From assembly GCA_905215395.1 (NCBI GenBank), contig CAJMQA010000218.1, forward strand, positions 1-5,987: DNA of 5,987 nt. Reading direction: 5' to 3'. The notes under the pieces were generated by a model, which did not search any database, was not told the DNA's origin, and saw only the letters and a list, made by a program, of their open reading frames with translations. Of the stretch, positions 1 through 5,987 are shown piece by piece (position 1 is the stretch's first letter; each line of letters begins with the position of its first letter). The stretch comes from an uncultured bacterium (GTDB taxonomy: Bacteria; Bacteroidota; Bacteroidia; Bacteroidales; Marinifilaceae). Made by a program: the position numbers and the translations under genes.

Positions 1-1113
1 TACATTCTCATCACAGAACTTTTCGATACTGAAGTATATATCCGGCAGGGAAAAGAATTCATTCAGACGATATTCACCTATCTCCGTTCATTTATCAACA
101 AGGATTTCTATCCTTTGCAGGAGAAAGCAGTTCTGGCCCAGGGGGAGATCATGTCTACCACCCTGATGCATTATTATCTGGAAGAGTGCAACATCCCGAA
201 CACCCTGATGTCTGCTTTGGAATATATGCGGATCGACAAAGACTGCGAACCGGACTATTTTTACATCCGGCAAAACCTGAAGCGTGAATTATCCCAGCCC
301 GACACTCAGAAATTAATCATTACCCAGGGGTTTATCTGCCGGAATGCCTACGGGGAAATCGACAACCTGAAGCGAGGAGGCAGTGATTATTCTGCAGCCC
401 TGATCGGTTCAGCCATAAAAGCTGAAGAGATACAAATCTGGACAGATATAGACGGTTTCCACAACAACGATCCCCGGGTGGTCGAAAACACTAAGGCGAT
501 CCGGAATCTCTCCTTTGAGGAGGCAGCAGAACTGGCCTATTTCGGAGCCAAAATACTTCATCCTTCCAGTATACAGCCGGCCCAAAAAGAAAATATACCG
601 GTTCGCCTGAAGAATACCTTGTGTCCGCAGGATGAAGGAACCCTGATCACCCAGGAAAGCCCTGCCAAAAATATAAAAGCAGTAGCCGCTAAAAGCGGAA
701 TTACCGCTATTAAAATCAAATCCACCAATATGTTATTGGCATACGGATTTTTACGTAAAGTTTTTGAAGTTTTTGAAGCCTGGAAAACCCCGATTGATAT
801 GGTTGCCACCTCAGAAGTGGCTGTTTCTCTGACTATAGATTGCACAGAACATCTGGATGAAATCCTCCGGGATCTGGAAAAATACGGAACCATCGAAGTA
901 GACCGTGACATGGCTATCATTTGTATTGTCGGGGATTTCTCTGCAGGGAAATCAGGGCTCGGAGCCCAGGTTTTAAAAGCATTGGAAGAAGTTCCCCTGC
1001 GCATGATCTCATATGGCGGAAGTGAACACAATATCTCCCTGCTCGTAAAAGAAGCAGACAAGAAGAAAGCAATGATGGATCTGAGTTACAAATTAGCCGA
1101 TCTGCAAGCCTGA
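1..1113 (+). CDS. lysC: Aspartate kinase, lysine-sensitive LysC type (5' end missing)
   Basis: Aspartate kinase phosphorylates L-aspartate with ATP to 4-aspartyl phosphate, the first step toward lysine, threonine, methionine and DAP; it is cytoplasmic. The frame is open from base 1, so the gene begins upstream; 370 residues are visible and the family is usually about 440-450, so roughly 70 N-terminal residues including the KFGG motif are missing. The kinase motif reads KRGGSDYSAA (bases 370-399; E. coli has GRGGSDYTAA), followed by WTDIDGFHNNDPRVV (439-483). Two ACT domains follow: the first from about 700 (GFLRKVFEVF, then VATSEVAVSLTID), the second from about 905 to the end, with MISYGGSEHNISLLV at 1003-1047. 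These resemble the E. coli AKIII (LysC) regulatory region (MICYGASSHNLCFLV), so lysine feedback is inferred. It ends in tandem stops TGA-TAA, 21 bp before lysA, a likely co-transcribed partner. The family call is firm; the lysC rather than thrA/metL assignment rests on ACT similarity and on lysA next door. Confidence 0.95.
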   Translation, partial: YILITELFDTEVYIRQGKEFIQTIFTYLRSFINKDFYPLQEKAVLAQGEIMSTTLMHYYLEECNIPNTLMSALEYMRIDKDCEPDYFYIRQNLKRELSQPDTQKLIITQGFICRNAYGEIDNLKRGGSDYSAALIGSAIKAEEIQIWTDIDGFHNNDPRVVENTKAIRNLSFEEAAELAYFGAKILHPSSIQPAQKENIPVRLKNTLCPQDEGTLITQESPAKNIKAVAAKSGITAIKIKSTNMLLAYGFLRKVFEVFEAWKTPIDMVATSEVAVSLTIDCTEHLDEILRDLEKYGTIEVDRDMAIICIVGDFSAGKSGLGAQVLKALEEVPLRMISYGGSEHNISLLVKEADKKKAMMDLSYKLADLQA

Positions 1114-1134
1114 TAACCAACGTAAATCCGTACC

Positions 1135-2274
1135 ATGCAACTTACCGATACGATCAAAAATACTCCGACTCCTTTCTATTACTATAATATAGATTTATTG
1201 GAAAGGACTTTACAAACTGTACTTGCGGAATCACGCAAGTACGGTTACCATGTCCATTATGCTGTCAAAGCCAATGCCAATCCAGTATTATTGAAACTTA
1301 TCAGCCAATACGGCCTGGGAGCCGATTGTGTCAGCGGAAATGAAATCAAACGAGCGCTGGAGTGTGGATTTTTATCCGAAGGAATTGTTTATGCAGGCGT
1401 AGGAAAAAGCGACCGGGAAATCGAACTGGCCTTACAGAACGATATCTTCTGCTTCAATTGCGAGTCACTGCCTGAAATCCGTGTGATCGATGAAATTGCA
1501 GGCCGGTTGAATAAAAAAGCGAAAATTGCATTGCGCATCAACCCGAATGTCGATGCCCATACACACCACTATATCACGACCGGGATTGAAGAAAACAAGT
1601 TCGGCATTTATTTATACGACCTGGAACGGGTTGCCACAGAAGCACTGAAATTACCTCATATCCAATTGATCGGGTTGCATTTTCACATCGGCTCGCAAAT
1701 TACAGACATGACTGTTTTCCGGGGGCTGTGTATCCGCGCCAACGAAATCCAGGCTCAGATGAAAGAACACAATCTGATTTTGCCCCACATCAACTTCGGC
1801 GGAGGGTTAGGAATCGATTACAACGACCCTTATCAGAATCCCATTGCCGATTTTGCATCCTATTTTGAAACTTTTTCCCGTTTTTTCGAACCTGAACCCC
1901 ATCAGCAGATTCACTTCGAACTGGGACGTTCCATTGTAGCACATTGCGGCGACCTCGTTTCCCGGGTATTGTATGTCAAAGAGGGGAAGAAAAGACAATT
2001 TGCCATTCTGGATGCCGGTATGAACGACCTTTTACGTCCGGCTCTCTATCAGGCTTTTCACAAAATTGAAAACATCAGTTCCGATAAACCCCTGAAGAAA
2101 TACGATGTCGTAGGCCCCATCTGCGAATCGTCCGACTGTTTTGGCAAGGATGTCACCCTCAACGGCACCAGCCGCGGTGACCTGATCGTCATTCATTCCT
2201 GCGGTGCCTATGGCGAAACCATGGCCTCCGGGTACAACCTGAGAGACCTGGCCCCATCTGTATTTTCCAGGTAG
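1135..2274 (+). CDS. lysA: Diaminopimelate decarboxylase
   Basis: LysA is a PLP enzyme that decarboxylates meso-2,6-diaminopimelate to L-lysine, the last step of lysine synthesis; it acts in the cytoplasm as a fold-type III (alanine racemase-like) dimer. The 379-residue product has the expected order: N-terminal entry strand, then HYAVKAN with the PLP-binding Lys45, HIGSQ at 184-188, the phosphate-binding glycine loop FGGGLG at 221-226, FELGR at 261-265 (EPGR in many homologues), GPICESSD at 327-334 with the catalytic Cys330 given in trans to the partner subunit, GAYG at 357-360 with the PLP-contacting Tyr359, and MASGYN at 363-368. All key residues are present, so it should be active. The start at 1135 gives a normal-length N-terminus; no Shine-Dalgarno is visible, as usual in Bacteroidota. 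It follows lysC by 21 bp with no promoter visible in the gap, so the two are probably one operon. The C-terminus looks slightly short but lacks no known catalytic element. Confidence 0.97.
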   Translation: MQLTDTIKNTPTPFYYYNIDLLERTLQTVLAESRKYGYHVHYAVKANANPVLLKLISQYGLGADCVSGNEIKRALECGFLSEGIVYAGVGKSDREIELALQNDIFCFNCESLPEIRVIDEIAGRLNKKAKIALRINPNVDAHTHHYITTGIEENKFGIYLYDLERVATEALKLPHIQLIGLHFHIGSQITDMTVFRGLCIRANEIQAQMKEHNLILPHINFGGGLGIDYNDPYQNPIADFASYFETFSRFFEPEPHQQIHFELGRSIVAHCGDLVSRVLYVKEGKKRQFAILDAGMNDLLRPALYQAFHKIENISSDKPLKKYDVVGPICESSDCFGKDVTLNGTSRGDLIVIHSCGAYGETMASGYNLRDLAPSVFSR

Positions 2275-2285
2275 TTTTAAGATTC

Positions 2286-2309
2286 CGGACCATACATTTC
2301 CGTTTTTTT
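2286..2309 (+). terminator. Possible weak terminator after lysA
   Basis: A short inverted repeat, CGGA (2286-2289) and TCCG (2299-2302) around a 9-nt loop, is followed directly by seven T residues (2303-2309). A 4-bp stem is weak, so this may be only a partial terminator or chance; it is the only candidate between lysA and the sigma factor gene. Confidence 0.25.
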
Positions 2310-2329
2310 GAAATAATTATTTAGTTTTG
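2297..2329 (+). promoter_or_regulatory. Candidate Bacteroides-type promoter of the sigma factor gene
   Basis: TAGTTTTG at 2322-2329 matches the Bacteroides -7 consensus TAnnTTTG exactly. At 2297-2300 lies TTTC, one mismatch from the -33 TTTG element, 21 bp upstream of it; a perfect TTTG at 2307-2310 is only 11 bp away, too close for the usual spacing. Transcription would start near 2335 and leave a leader of about 14 nt before the ATG at 2349. The AT-rich block partly overlaps the possible lysA terminator. Placement is by consensus only. Confidence 0.45.
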
Positions 2330-2348
2330 CAGACAAATATACTTTACC

Positions 2349-2861
2349 ATGAAAGAGGTGGAATTCTTAGAAGGGGTTAACCATAAGGACGATAAGGCCT
2401 GGGATGAGCTTTATCAATATTTTTATGCCCCTTTGTGTTGTTACTCCGCCAAAATTACCGGCAACGAAAATGCCGCAGAAGATATTGTACAGGGATGTCT
2501 GGTACACCTATGGCATTCTTCCGTCTGCTTTCAGGATATAAAAGTCATTACCTCCTACCTATACCGTTCAATTTATAACGCTTCACTCAATTTTCTCCGT
2601 TCCCAGCATAGAGCCCGGAAACTCCATGAAAAATGGATGGATAGTGTACGAGAAAATGAAGAGGAAGCCATAGCCATGGCTATAGAAGAAGAAGCCATCA
2701 CCCGTTTTTATATCGTCGCTTCCCACCTACCCAAACAACAAAGGGAGATCCTCCTGCATTGTATGAAAGGTGAAAAAGTGAAAGAAATCGCCACAAAACT
2801 CGGAATCTCGGAAAATACCGTAAAAACTCAGAAAAAAAGGGCCTACCATGTTTCTCCGTGA
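2349..2861 (+). CDS. RNA polymerase ECF sigma-70 factor, Bacteroidales type, C-terminally frameshifted
   Basis: ECF sigma factors direct RNA polymerase to a small regulon, usually under control of an anti-sigma factor. The 170-residue product has a sigma-2 region at about 18-90 (DELYQYFYAPLC, then AEDIVQGCLVHLWH at 43-56 and ITSYLYRSIYNASLNFLR at 67-84), an acidic linker (RENEEEAIAMAIEEEA, 101-116) and a sigma-4 helix-turn-helix at 127-166 (LPKQQREILLHCMKGEKVKEIA, LGISENTVKTQKKRAY). After KKRAY the frame ends with HVSP and a stop, whereas the +1 frame continues with FLREQLGELW, the kind of tail expected for this family. Both DNA-binding and core-binding regions are intact, so activity is possible despite the altered end. 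In Bacteroidales such genes are often followed by a FecR-like anti-sigma gene and a SusC/SusD pair; here the next genes are convergent and unrelated, so it is an orphan. Start 2349 is the first ATG and sits just downstream of a candidate promoter. Target genes cannot be told from this window. Confidence 0.9.
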   Translation: MKEVEFLEGVNHKDDKAWDELYQYFYAPLCCYSAKITGNENAAEDIVQGCLVHLWHSSVCFQDIKVITSYLYRSIYNASLNFLRSQHRARKLHEKWMDSVRENEEEAIAMAIEEEAITRFYIVASHLPKQQREILLHCMKGEKVKEIATKLGISENTVKTQKKRAYHVSP

Positions 2862-2913
2862 GCAGCTTGGTGAATTATGGGCCATTGTTTTACCTCTCCT
2901 TTTTGGATATTAG
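2847..2913 (+). other. Out-of-frame remnant of the sigma factor C-terminal tail
   Basis: From 2848 the frame one base ahead of the sigma gene reads MFLREQLGELW followed by AIVLPLLFGY and a TAG stop at 2911-2913. This is a plausible continuation of KKRAY in the sigma gene, which ends at TAC 2844-2846. Four bases (CATG, 2847-2850) stand where three would restore one frame, so one extra base, for instance a doubled C at 2846-2847, explains the break. With it removed the protein would have about 187 residues with a hydrophobic end. It may be a true mutation or a sequencing or assembly error. Confidence 0.75.
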
Positions 2914-2946
2914 CACATTTTTTTAAGATATCAAATCTTTCGTCAG

Positions 2947-2984
2947 ATGCGTATCCGGAAGCGTATCCGGATACGCATGTTTTT
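2947..2984 (+). terminator. Rho-independent terminator after the sigma factor gene
   Basis: ATGCGTATCCGG (2947-2958) is perfectly complementary to CCGGATACGCAT (2967-2978), giving a 12-bp stem with an 8-nt loop, followed by G and five T (2980-2984). It lies 33 bp after the restored sigma stop at 2913 and 85 bp after the in-frame stop at 2861. On the minus strand no T-run follows the hairpin, so it mainly serves plus-strand transcripts, though it could slow polymerase arriving from the convergent genes. Confidence 0.8.
2949..2976. repeat. Tandem GCGTATCCGG repeat with nested palindrome
   Basis: GCGTATCCGG occurs twice, at 2949-2958 and 2961-2970, separated by AA. The second copy with the following ATACGC forms a perfect 16-bp palindrome (2961-2976). 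Either copy can therefore pair with the same downstream arm, giving two alternative hairpins, one with an 8-nt loop and one with essentially none. It coincides with the terminator. Confidence 0.8.
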
Positions 2985-3048
2985 CACTTCAGTTTTTCGC
3001 TGAATCCTGCTTTAAGGTATACAAGTGTTATTTTACCACATAAAGCAA

Positions 3049-4455
3049 TCAGTCTTCGTATTTCTGCATAAATTTGTTGTTTATGTCTTTTTCCAGCCTC
3101 TTCACACATTCCCGGTGGGATGGCCGTTCATAGTCGATGGAAATCAGGCATCCTTCCGGATCGATCAGCATAAAACGGGGAATCCACGACATCCGGTACT
3201 CTTTTTGCATCACCGCTCTATTTTCCTTGTCCACGATATACTGCGGCCAGGTGGCTGGATGCTTTTTCAGATAGTCTAACCAAACTTTTTGTGTATAATC
3301 CCACGAAATACTGATCAGGGTAATTCGTTTGTCATCAGCAAAATGTTCCTGTAATTTCTCCATATGGGGGATTTCCATGACGCATCCTTTACACCAGGTT
3401 GCCCATACATCCACAAATACGTAGGTTCCCTTTAAATCCGACAGACGGCACTTTTTCCCTTTGTCGTCGATCAGCTCGAAGTCGGGAGCCGGTTTCCCCG
3501 GCATCAGGTTGTTGTATACGCGCAGATATTCCTGGTATTGTTCGTCGATTTGTTTCCGCATGACGTCATTTGTACAGATTTGTTTGTATAATTTTAGCGC
3601 GACATCCAAATTTTCTCCCATGGCATTTTTTAGCCAGATTTGCATGTGGTTGGTTACGATTTCGTTTTTCATTTCCGGGTTACTGACCAGTCGGTCCAGT
3701 TCTGTGAGATAACGGATATTTCTTTCCTCTTCCTTATATTCGGGGTCCTGTGCCAGGTTCCATCTGATTATGTCTCCGATGATATATTGGTCGCATTCAT
3801 CCGGGTCGTTAACATTAAGTGTTTGCAAGAAAGCGGTAAAATCGGTGTCTGAAGCTTCTTTTCCTGCTCGTGCGCGTTGGATAAGTAACGAAGAATACTC
3901 TACTAACCTGCCTTGGAAATACAAATGCTGCCGTCTGGCAAATTCATTTTTTACTTTTAGGTCTTTCACCCGGTTCAATATGGCCTGGGCATTTTTTTCT
4001 ATTTCCTCCATTTTTGCTTTATAGGCAGCAAAAGATAAGGTTTTCGTTTCAGGTTCGTCCCGAATTCCTAAGGTTTTCAGTTTGTTGAAAATCATTCGAT
4101 ATTCGTTCTCGGCTGCCCGGTCTCCTGAAAATTTCGCATTTACTTTTTTATGAGGCAACAGAGTGAGATCCAATCCCGCTTGCTCGCCTGCCATTAGGTT
4201 TATTTCGATTCCCCACGGTTCGTAATCCGGGATGCTCACGATATAGATTTGATCTCCGGCCAACTTCGGCGACCACGAAAATTTACCCGAAGCATTTACT
4301 TGTAAAGTGTCTCTGAAATCTGCTTCATAGCTCCAGACGATCACTTTTTCTCCGTTATAAGGACGTATCCGTCCTTTCAGTATCGTTTGTTTAGCCTGGC
4401 AACCTAAACTGATTGCCAGTAGAAATATGACCGATAATAGTTTCATGCTTTTCAT
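3049..4455 (-). CDS. TlpA-like thioredoxin-fold lipoprotein (downstream paralogue)
   Basis: A predicted lipid-anchored thiol-disulfide oxidoreductase of the TlpA/ResA kind, acting outside the inner membrane. The N-terminus is a lipoprotein signal peptide (KLLSVIFLLAISLGC, Cys19). Residues about 24-105 form a beta-rich segment like the DUF4369 domain common in Bacteroidales TlpA proteins (ILKGRIRPYNGE, then DTLQVNASGKFSW). Residues about 110-310 are charged and mostly helical, with GDRAAENEYR at 111-120. The thioredoxin domain covers about 318-455: MPGKPAPDFELIDDKGK, the active site WATWCKGC with Cys355 and Cys358, and the cis-proline at IPRFML (Pro426). Trp424 stands where the paralogue has Gly. 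The start at 4455 lies 1 bp after the upstream stop, suggesting translational coupling; Met4 (base 4446) is an alternative that would put the lipid Cys at 16, exactly as in the paralogue. It is the last gene of the minus-strand unit. The substrate is unknown. Confidence 0.9.
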   Translation of the reverse strand: MKSMKLLSVIFLLAISLGCQAKQTILKGRIRPYNGEKVIVWSYEADFRDTLQVNASGKFSWSPKLAGDQIYIVSIPDYEPWGIEINLMAGEQAGLDLTLLPHKKVNAKFSGDRAAENEYRMIFNKLKTLGIRDEPETKTLSFAAYKAKMEEIEKNAQAILNRVKDLKVKNEFARRQHLYFQGRLVEYSSLLIQRARAGKEASDTDFTAFLQTLNVNDPDECDQYIIGDIIRWNLAQDPEYKEEERNIRYLTELDRLVSNPEMKNEIVTNHMQIWLKNAMGENLDVALKLYKQICTNDVMRKQIDEQYQEYLRVYNNLMPGKPAPDFELIDDKGKKCRLSDLKGTYVFVDVWATWCKGCVMEIPHMEKLQEHFADDKRITLISISWDYTQKVWLDYLKKHPATWPQYIVDKENRAVMQKEYRMSWIPRFMLIDPEGCLISIDYERPSHRECVKRLEKDINNKFMQKYED

Positions 4456-4456
4456 T

Positions 4457-5836
4457 TTATGGCTTATTTTTCATATCTTGTTCTAACATCTTCACGCACT
4501 CCGAATGTGAAGGCCGTTCGTAATTATAAGAAACCAGGCAGCCTTGCGGATCGATGAGCATAAAGCGGGGAATACCCGATATCCGGTATTCCTTTTTCAT
4601 CACGTCCATATTTTCCTTGTCTACCATATATTGTGGCCAGGTTACCGGACGTTTTTTCAGATAATCCAACCAAATTTTTTGTGTATCATCCCATGAAATG
4701 CTGATCAGGGTAATCCGTTTGTCATCAGCGAAATATTCCTGCAATTTTTCCATATAAGGAATTTCCATCACACATCCTTTACACCAGGTGGCCCAGACAT
4801 CGACAAACACGTATGTTCCTTTCAGATCCGACAGACGGCACTTTCCCCCCTTGTCATCGATCAATTCGAAGTCGGGAGCCGGTTTCCCCGGCATCAGATT
4901 ACCGTATACCCGCAAATATTCTTTGTATTGTTCCGCTATTTGATTGCGCATGGTATCGTCAGTACAAATTTCGTTATACTGTTGTATCTCCTTATCCAGA
5001 GGTCGTCCCAATTCACTGCTGATTGCCATTTTTATATGTTTGGTAGCGAATTCATTTTTCATTTCCTGATTGCTAACAAGGTGGTCGAGTCGGTTAAGGT
5101 AGTCGAATTTTCGTTCTTCCACTCTGAATGTGGGATCCTGGGCCTGCTGCCAGTTGATGATCTCCCAAACCATGTATTCGTTGCATTCCTTCGGATTATT
5201 CACATCCAACGACTTCACAAAAGCATTGAAATCTTCGTCCGGTGCCGCTTCACCTTTCCTTAGTTTCATGGCTAATACCGAAGCATAAACCGTTCGTCTG
5301 GTCTGAAACCATAAATGTTGTTTTTGTTTGAAATGGGCTTTGATTTCCGGATCGTCAATCTGCTCCAGCAAGGTTTGCATGTCCTGTTCTATTGGATCCA
5401 ACAGTGCTTTATATTCGGCAAAAGAAGGTTTCCATGATTCCGGGTCATAACCGATCTTTAATTCGTCCAGTTTGTCGAAAGCCAGCCGGTATTCGTTTTC
5501 AGCGGACCGGTCGCCGGCGTATTTCACTTTTATCGTTTTATCCGGCAGGAGTGATAGCTTTAGTTCTTCCCGGTCACCGGGAGCCAGATAGAGCGGAATT
5601 CTCCATGGTTGGTAACCGGCGACATGCACCGTGTAAACCTCACTGCCCGTCCCTGAAGGTGCCCAAGAGAAATTTCCCGAAGCGTCTACTTCCAGTGTAT
5701 CCTGTAGATTTGATTCATAACAACTTACAAACACCGGTTCCCCCTGGTAATTCTCAATATGTCCTTTCAGGACTGTCTGTCCGGGTTGGCAACCCGAACA
5801 AACAGCCAATATCCATGCAATAAATAAAAATCTCAT
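4457..5836 (-). CDS. TlpA-like thioredoxin-fold lipoprotein (upstream paralogue)
   Basis: A 459-residue paralogue of the gene that follows it, with the same layout: lipoprotein signal peptide (MRFLFIAWILAVCSGC, Cys16), DUF4369-like beta segment at about 21-100 (TVLKGHIENYQGE, DTLEVDASGNFSW), helical middle about 105-310 with GDRSAENEYR at 109-118, and thioredoxin domain about 315-450. The active site is WATWCKGC (Cys352, Cys355), with the cis-proline at GIPRFML (Pro423). By family it should reduce or oxidise disulfides, or pass electrons, in the periplasm; CKGC does not settle direction. No acidic export signal follows the lipid cysteine, so a periplasm-facing anchor is inferred rather than surface display. 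The start at 5836 is the first ATG and is preceded by an A-rich stretch instead of a Shine-Dalgarno. It begins 4 bp after the upstream gene's stop and ends 1 bp before the next start, so all three are likely co-transcribed from a promoter beyond the right edge. Confidence 0.9.
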   Translation of the reverse strand: MRFLFIAWILAVCSGCQPGQTVLKGHIENYQGEPVFVSCYESNLQDTLEVDASGNFSWAPSGTGSEVYTVHVAGYQPWRIPLYLAPGDREELKLSLLPDKTIKVKYAGDRSAENEYRLAFDKLDELKIGYDPESWKPSFAEYKALLDPIEQDMQTLLEQIDDPEIKAHFKQKQHLWFQTRRTVYASVLAMKLRKGEAAPDEDFNAFVKSLDVNNPKECNEYMVWEIINWQQAQDPTFRVEERKFDYLNRLDHLVSNQEMKNEFATKHIKMAISSELGRPLDKEIQQYNEICTDDTMRNQIAEQYKEYLRVYGNLMPGKPAPDFELIDDKGGKCRLSDLKGTYVFVDVWATWCKGCVMEIPYMEKLQEYFADDKRITLISISWDDTQKIWLDYLKKRPVTWPQYMVDKENMDVMKKEYRISGIPRFMLIDPQGCLVSYNYERPSHSECVKMLEQDMKNKP

Positions 5837-5840
5837 TTTT

Positions 5841-5987
5841 TTATTTTTTATATTCGAAATCTACCACTTTCCCGCACACATTTTTAAATTCACAGCCTTC
5901 AACCGGGAGTAATGCGCCTCCGCCCTGCGGATTCATTTGCAGGTAATAAATCGAACCGCTGCCGGCCCTACCCGATCCGTCACTTAC
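5841..5987 (-). CDS. C-terminus of an unrecognised protein with a C-x5-C pair (5' end missing)
   Basis: The frame is open from the right edge to TAA at 5841-5843, giving 48 residues that start VSDGSGRAGSGSIYYLQMNP and end CGKVVDFEYKK. I do not recognise the family. The visible part is rich in glycine, has no membrane segment, and has two cysteines spaced C-x5-C (GCEFKNVCG) near the end. It lies 4 bp upstream of the first TlpA-like lipoprotein gene and in the same direction, so it is very likely in the same operon. That position and the cysteine pair make it a candidate redox partner or substrate of those proteins, but this is inference only. Support for it being coding is the open frame, the tight spacing and a plausible composition. 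Confidence 0.65.
   Translation of the reverse strand, partial: VSDGSGRAGSGSIYYLQMNPQGGGALLPVEGCEFKNVCGKVVDFEYKK

Larger units (their letters stand above)
3049..5836 (-). repeat. Tandem gene duplication of TlpA-like lipoproteins
   Basis: The two genes align end to end in the same orientation. Throughout the thioredoxin domain they keep a constant 1390-bp offset with no gap. By hand count the last 150 or so residues differ at about 23 positions, and the DNA there is about 86% identical over two 60-bp samples (3361-3420 and 3481-3540 with partners). Just beyond, 3541-3600 is only about 65% identical to its partner. A 32-bp stretch at 3476-3507 is identical to 4866-4897. The N-terminal two thirds keep the same motifs but look roughly 45% identical. 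Confidence 0.85.

Noticed and set aside
558..1061. 167-codon open frame on the minus strand inside lysC.
   Set aside because: Antisense to a clearly conserved aspartate kinase; its product is Ser/Arg-rich with no recognisable domain.
1111..1137. lysC and lysA as one fused bifunctional gene, since both lie in the same reading frame and such fusions are known in some bacteria.
   Set aside because: Three in-frame stops (TGA 1111, TAA 1114, TAA 1123) separate them, and lysA has its own ATG with a normal N-terminus.
2831..2841. Seven-A run followed by GGG in the sigma gene as a programmed frameshift site.
   Set aside because: A -1 slip gives a frame without the FLREQLG tail. A +1 slip here would replace the conserved KKRAY, which is intact in the normal frame as far as 2846; the break must lie after that, away from the A-run.
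2985..3048. Terminator for the minus-strand lipoprotein unit.
   Set aside because: Only a 5-bp TTCAG/CTGAA stem is present, with no T-run after it on the minus strand; too weak to call.
2877..3071. 64-codon open frame across the gap after the sigma gene.
   Set aside because: It runs through the terminator hairpin and into the convergent lipoprotein gene; the product (repeated AYPEAYPDTH) just reflects the GCGTATCCGG repeat.
5392..5823. 143-codon open frame on the plus strand opposite the upstream TlpA-like gene.
   Set aside because: Antisense shadow of a well-supported lipoprotein gene; Pro/Arg-rich with no recognisable motif and no good start context.

Overview
The window looks like a chromosomal segment of a Bacteroidota bacterium, most likely order Bacteroidales. 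The evidence is a Bacteroidales-type ECF sigma factor ending its helix-turn-helix with a KKRAY motif, two large TlpA-like thioredoxin lipoproteins with an N-terminal DUF4369-like segment, the lack of Shine-Dalgarno sequences before the starts, and a TAnnTTTG promoter element. I cannot name a genus from this alone.

Left part, plus strand (1-2274): the 3' part of an aspartate kinase gene of the lysC type, cut by the left edge, is followed 21 bp later by a complete lysA (diaminopimelate decarboxylase). These are the first and last enzymes of the DAP route to lysine. The pair forms a probable operon in which the kinase, through its two C-terminal ACT domains, is the likely feedback-control point.

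Middle, plus strand (2275-3048): a 74-bp gap carries a Bacteroides-type -7 promoter element and leads into a 170-residue ECF sigma factor gene. Its last four codons are out of frame with a well-preserved family-like tail (FLREQLGELW...), which continues in the +1 frame to 2913. A single extra base at 2846-2850 explains this. The gene has no anti-sigma (FecR) or SusC/SusD partners beside it; a strong 12-bp hairpin with a T-run closes the unit.

Right part, minus strand (3049-5987): a three-gene unit read right to left. It consists of the end of an unrecognised protein with a C-x5-C pair (cut by the right edge), then two tandem paralogous TlpA-like lipoproteins, with gaps of 4 bp and 1 bp. The paralogues are about 85% identical in the thioredoxin domain but far more diverged in the N-terminal two thirds. 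DNA identity drops from about 86% to about 65% near the domain boundary. This suggests either concerted evolution of the catalytic domain or diversifying partner-binding domains.

No tRNA, rRNA, CRISPR array or insertion sequence was seen. Nothing in the window amounts to a wholly new system. The most interesting points are the frameshifted orphan sigma factor and the mosaic thioredoxin lipoprotein pair next to a Cys-pair protein.
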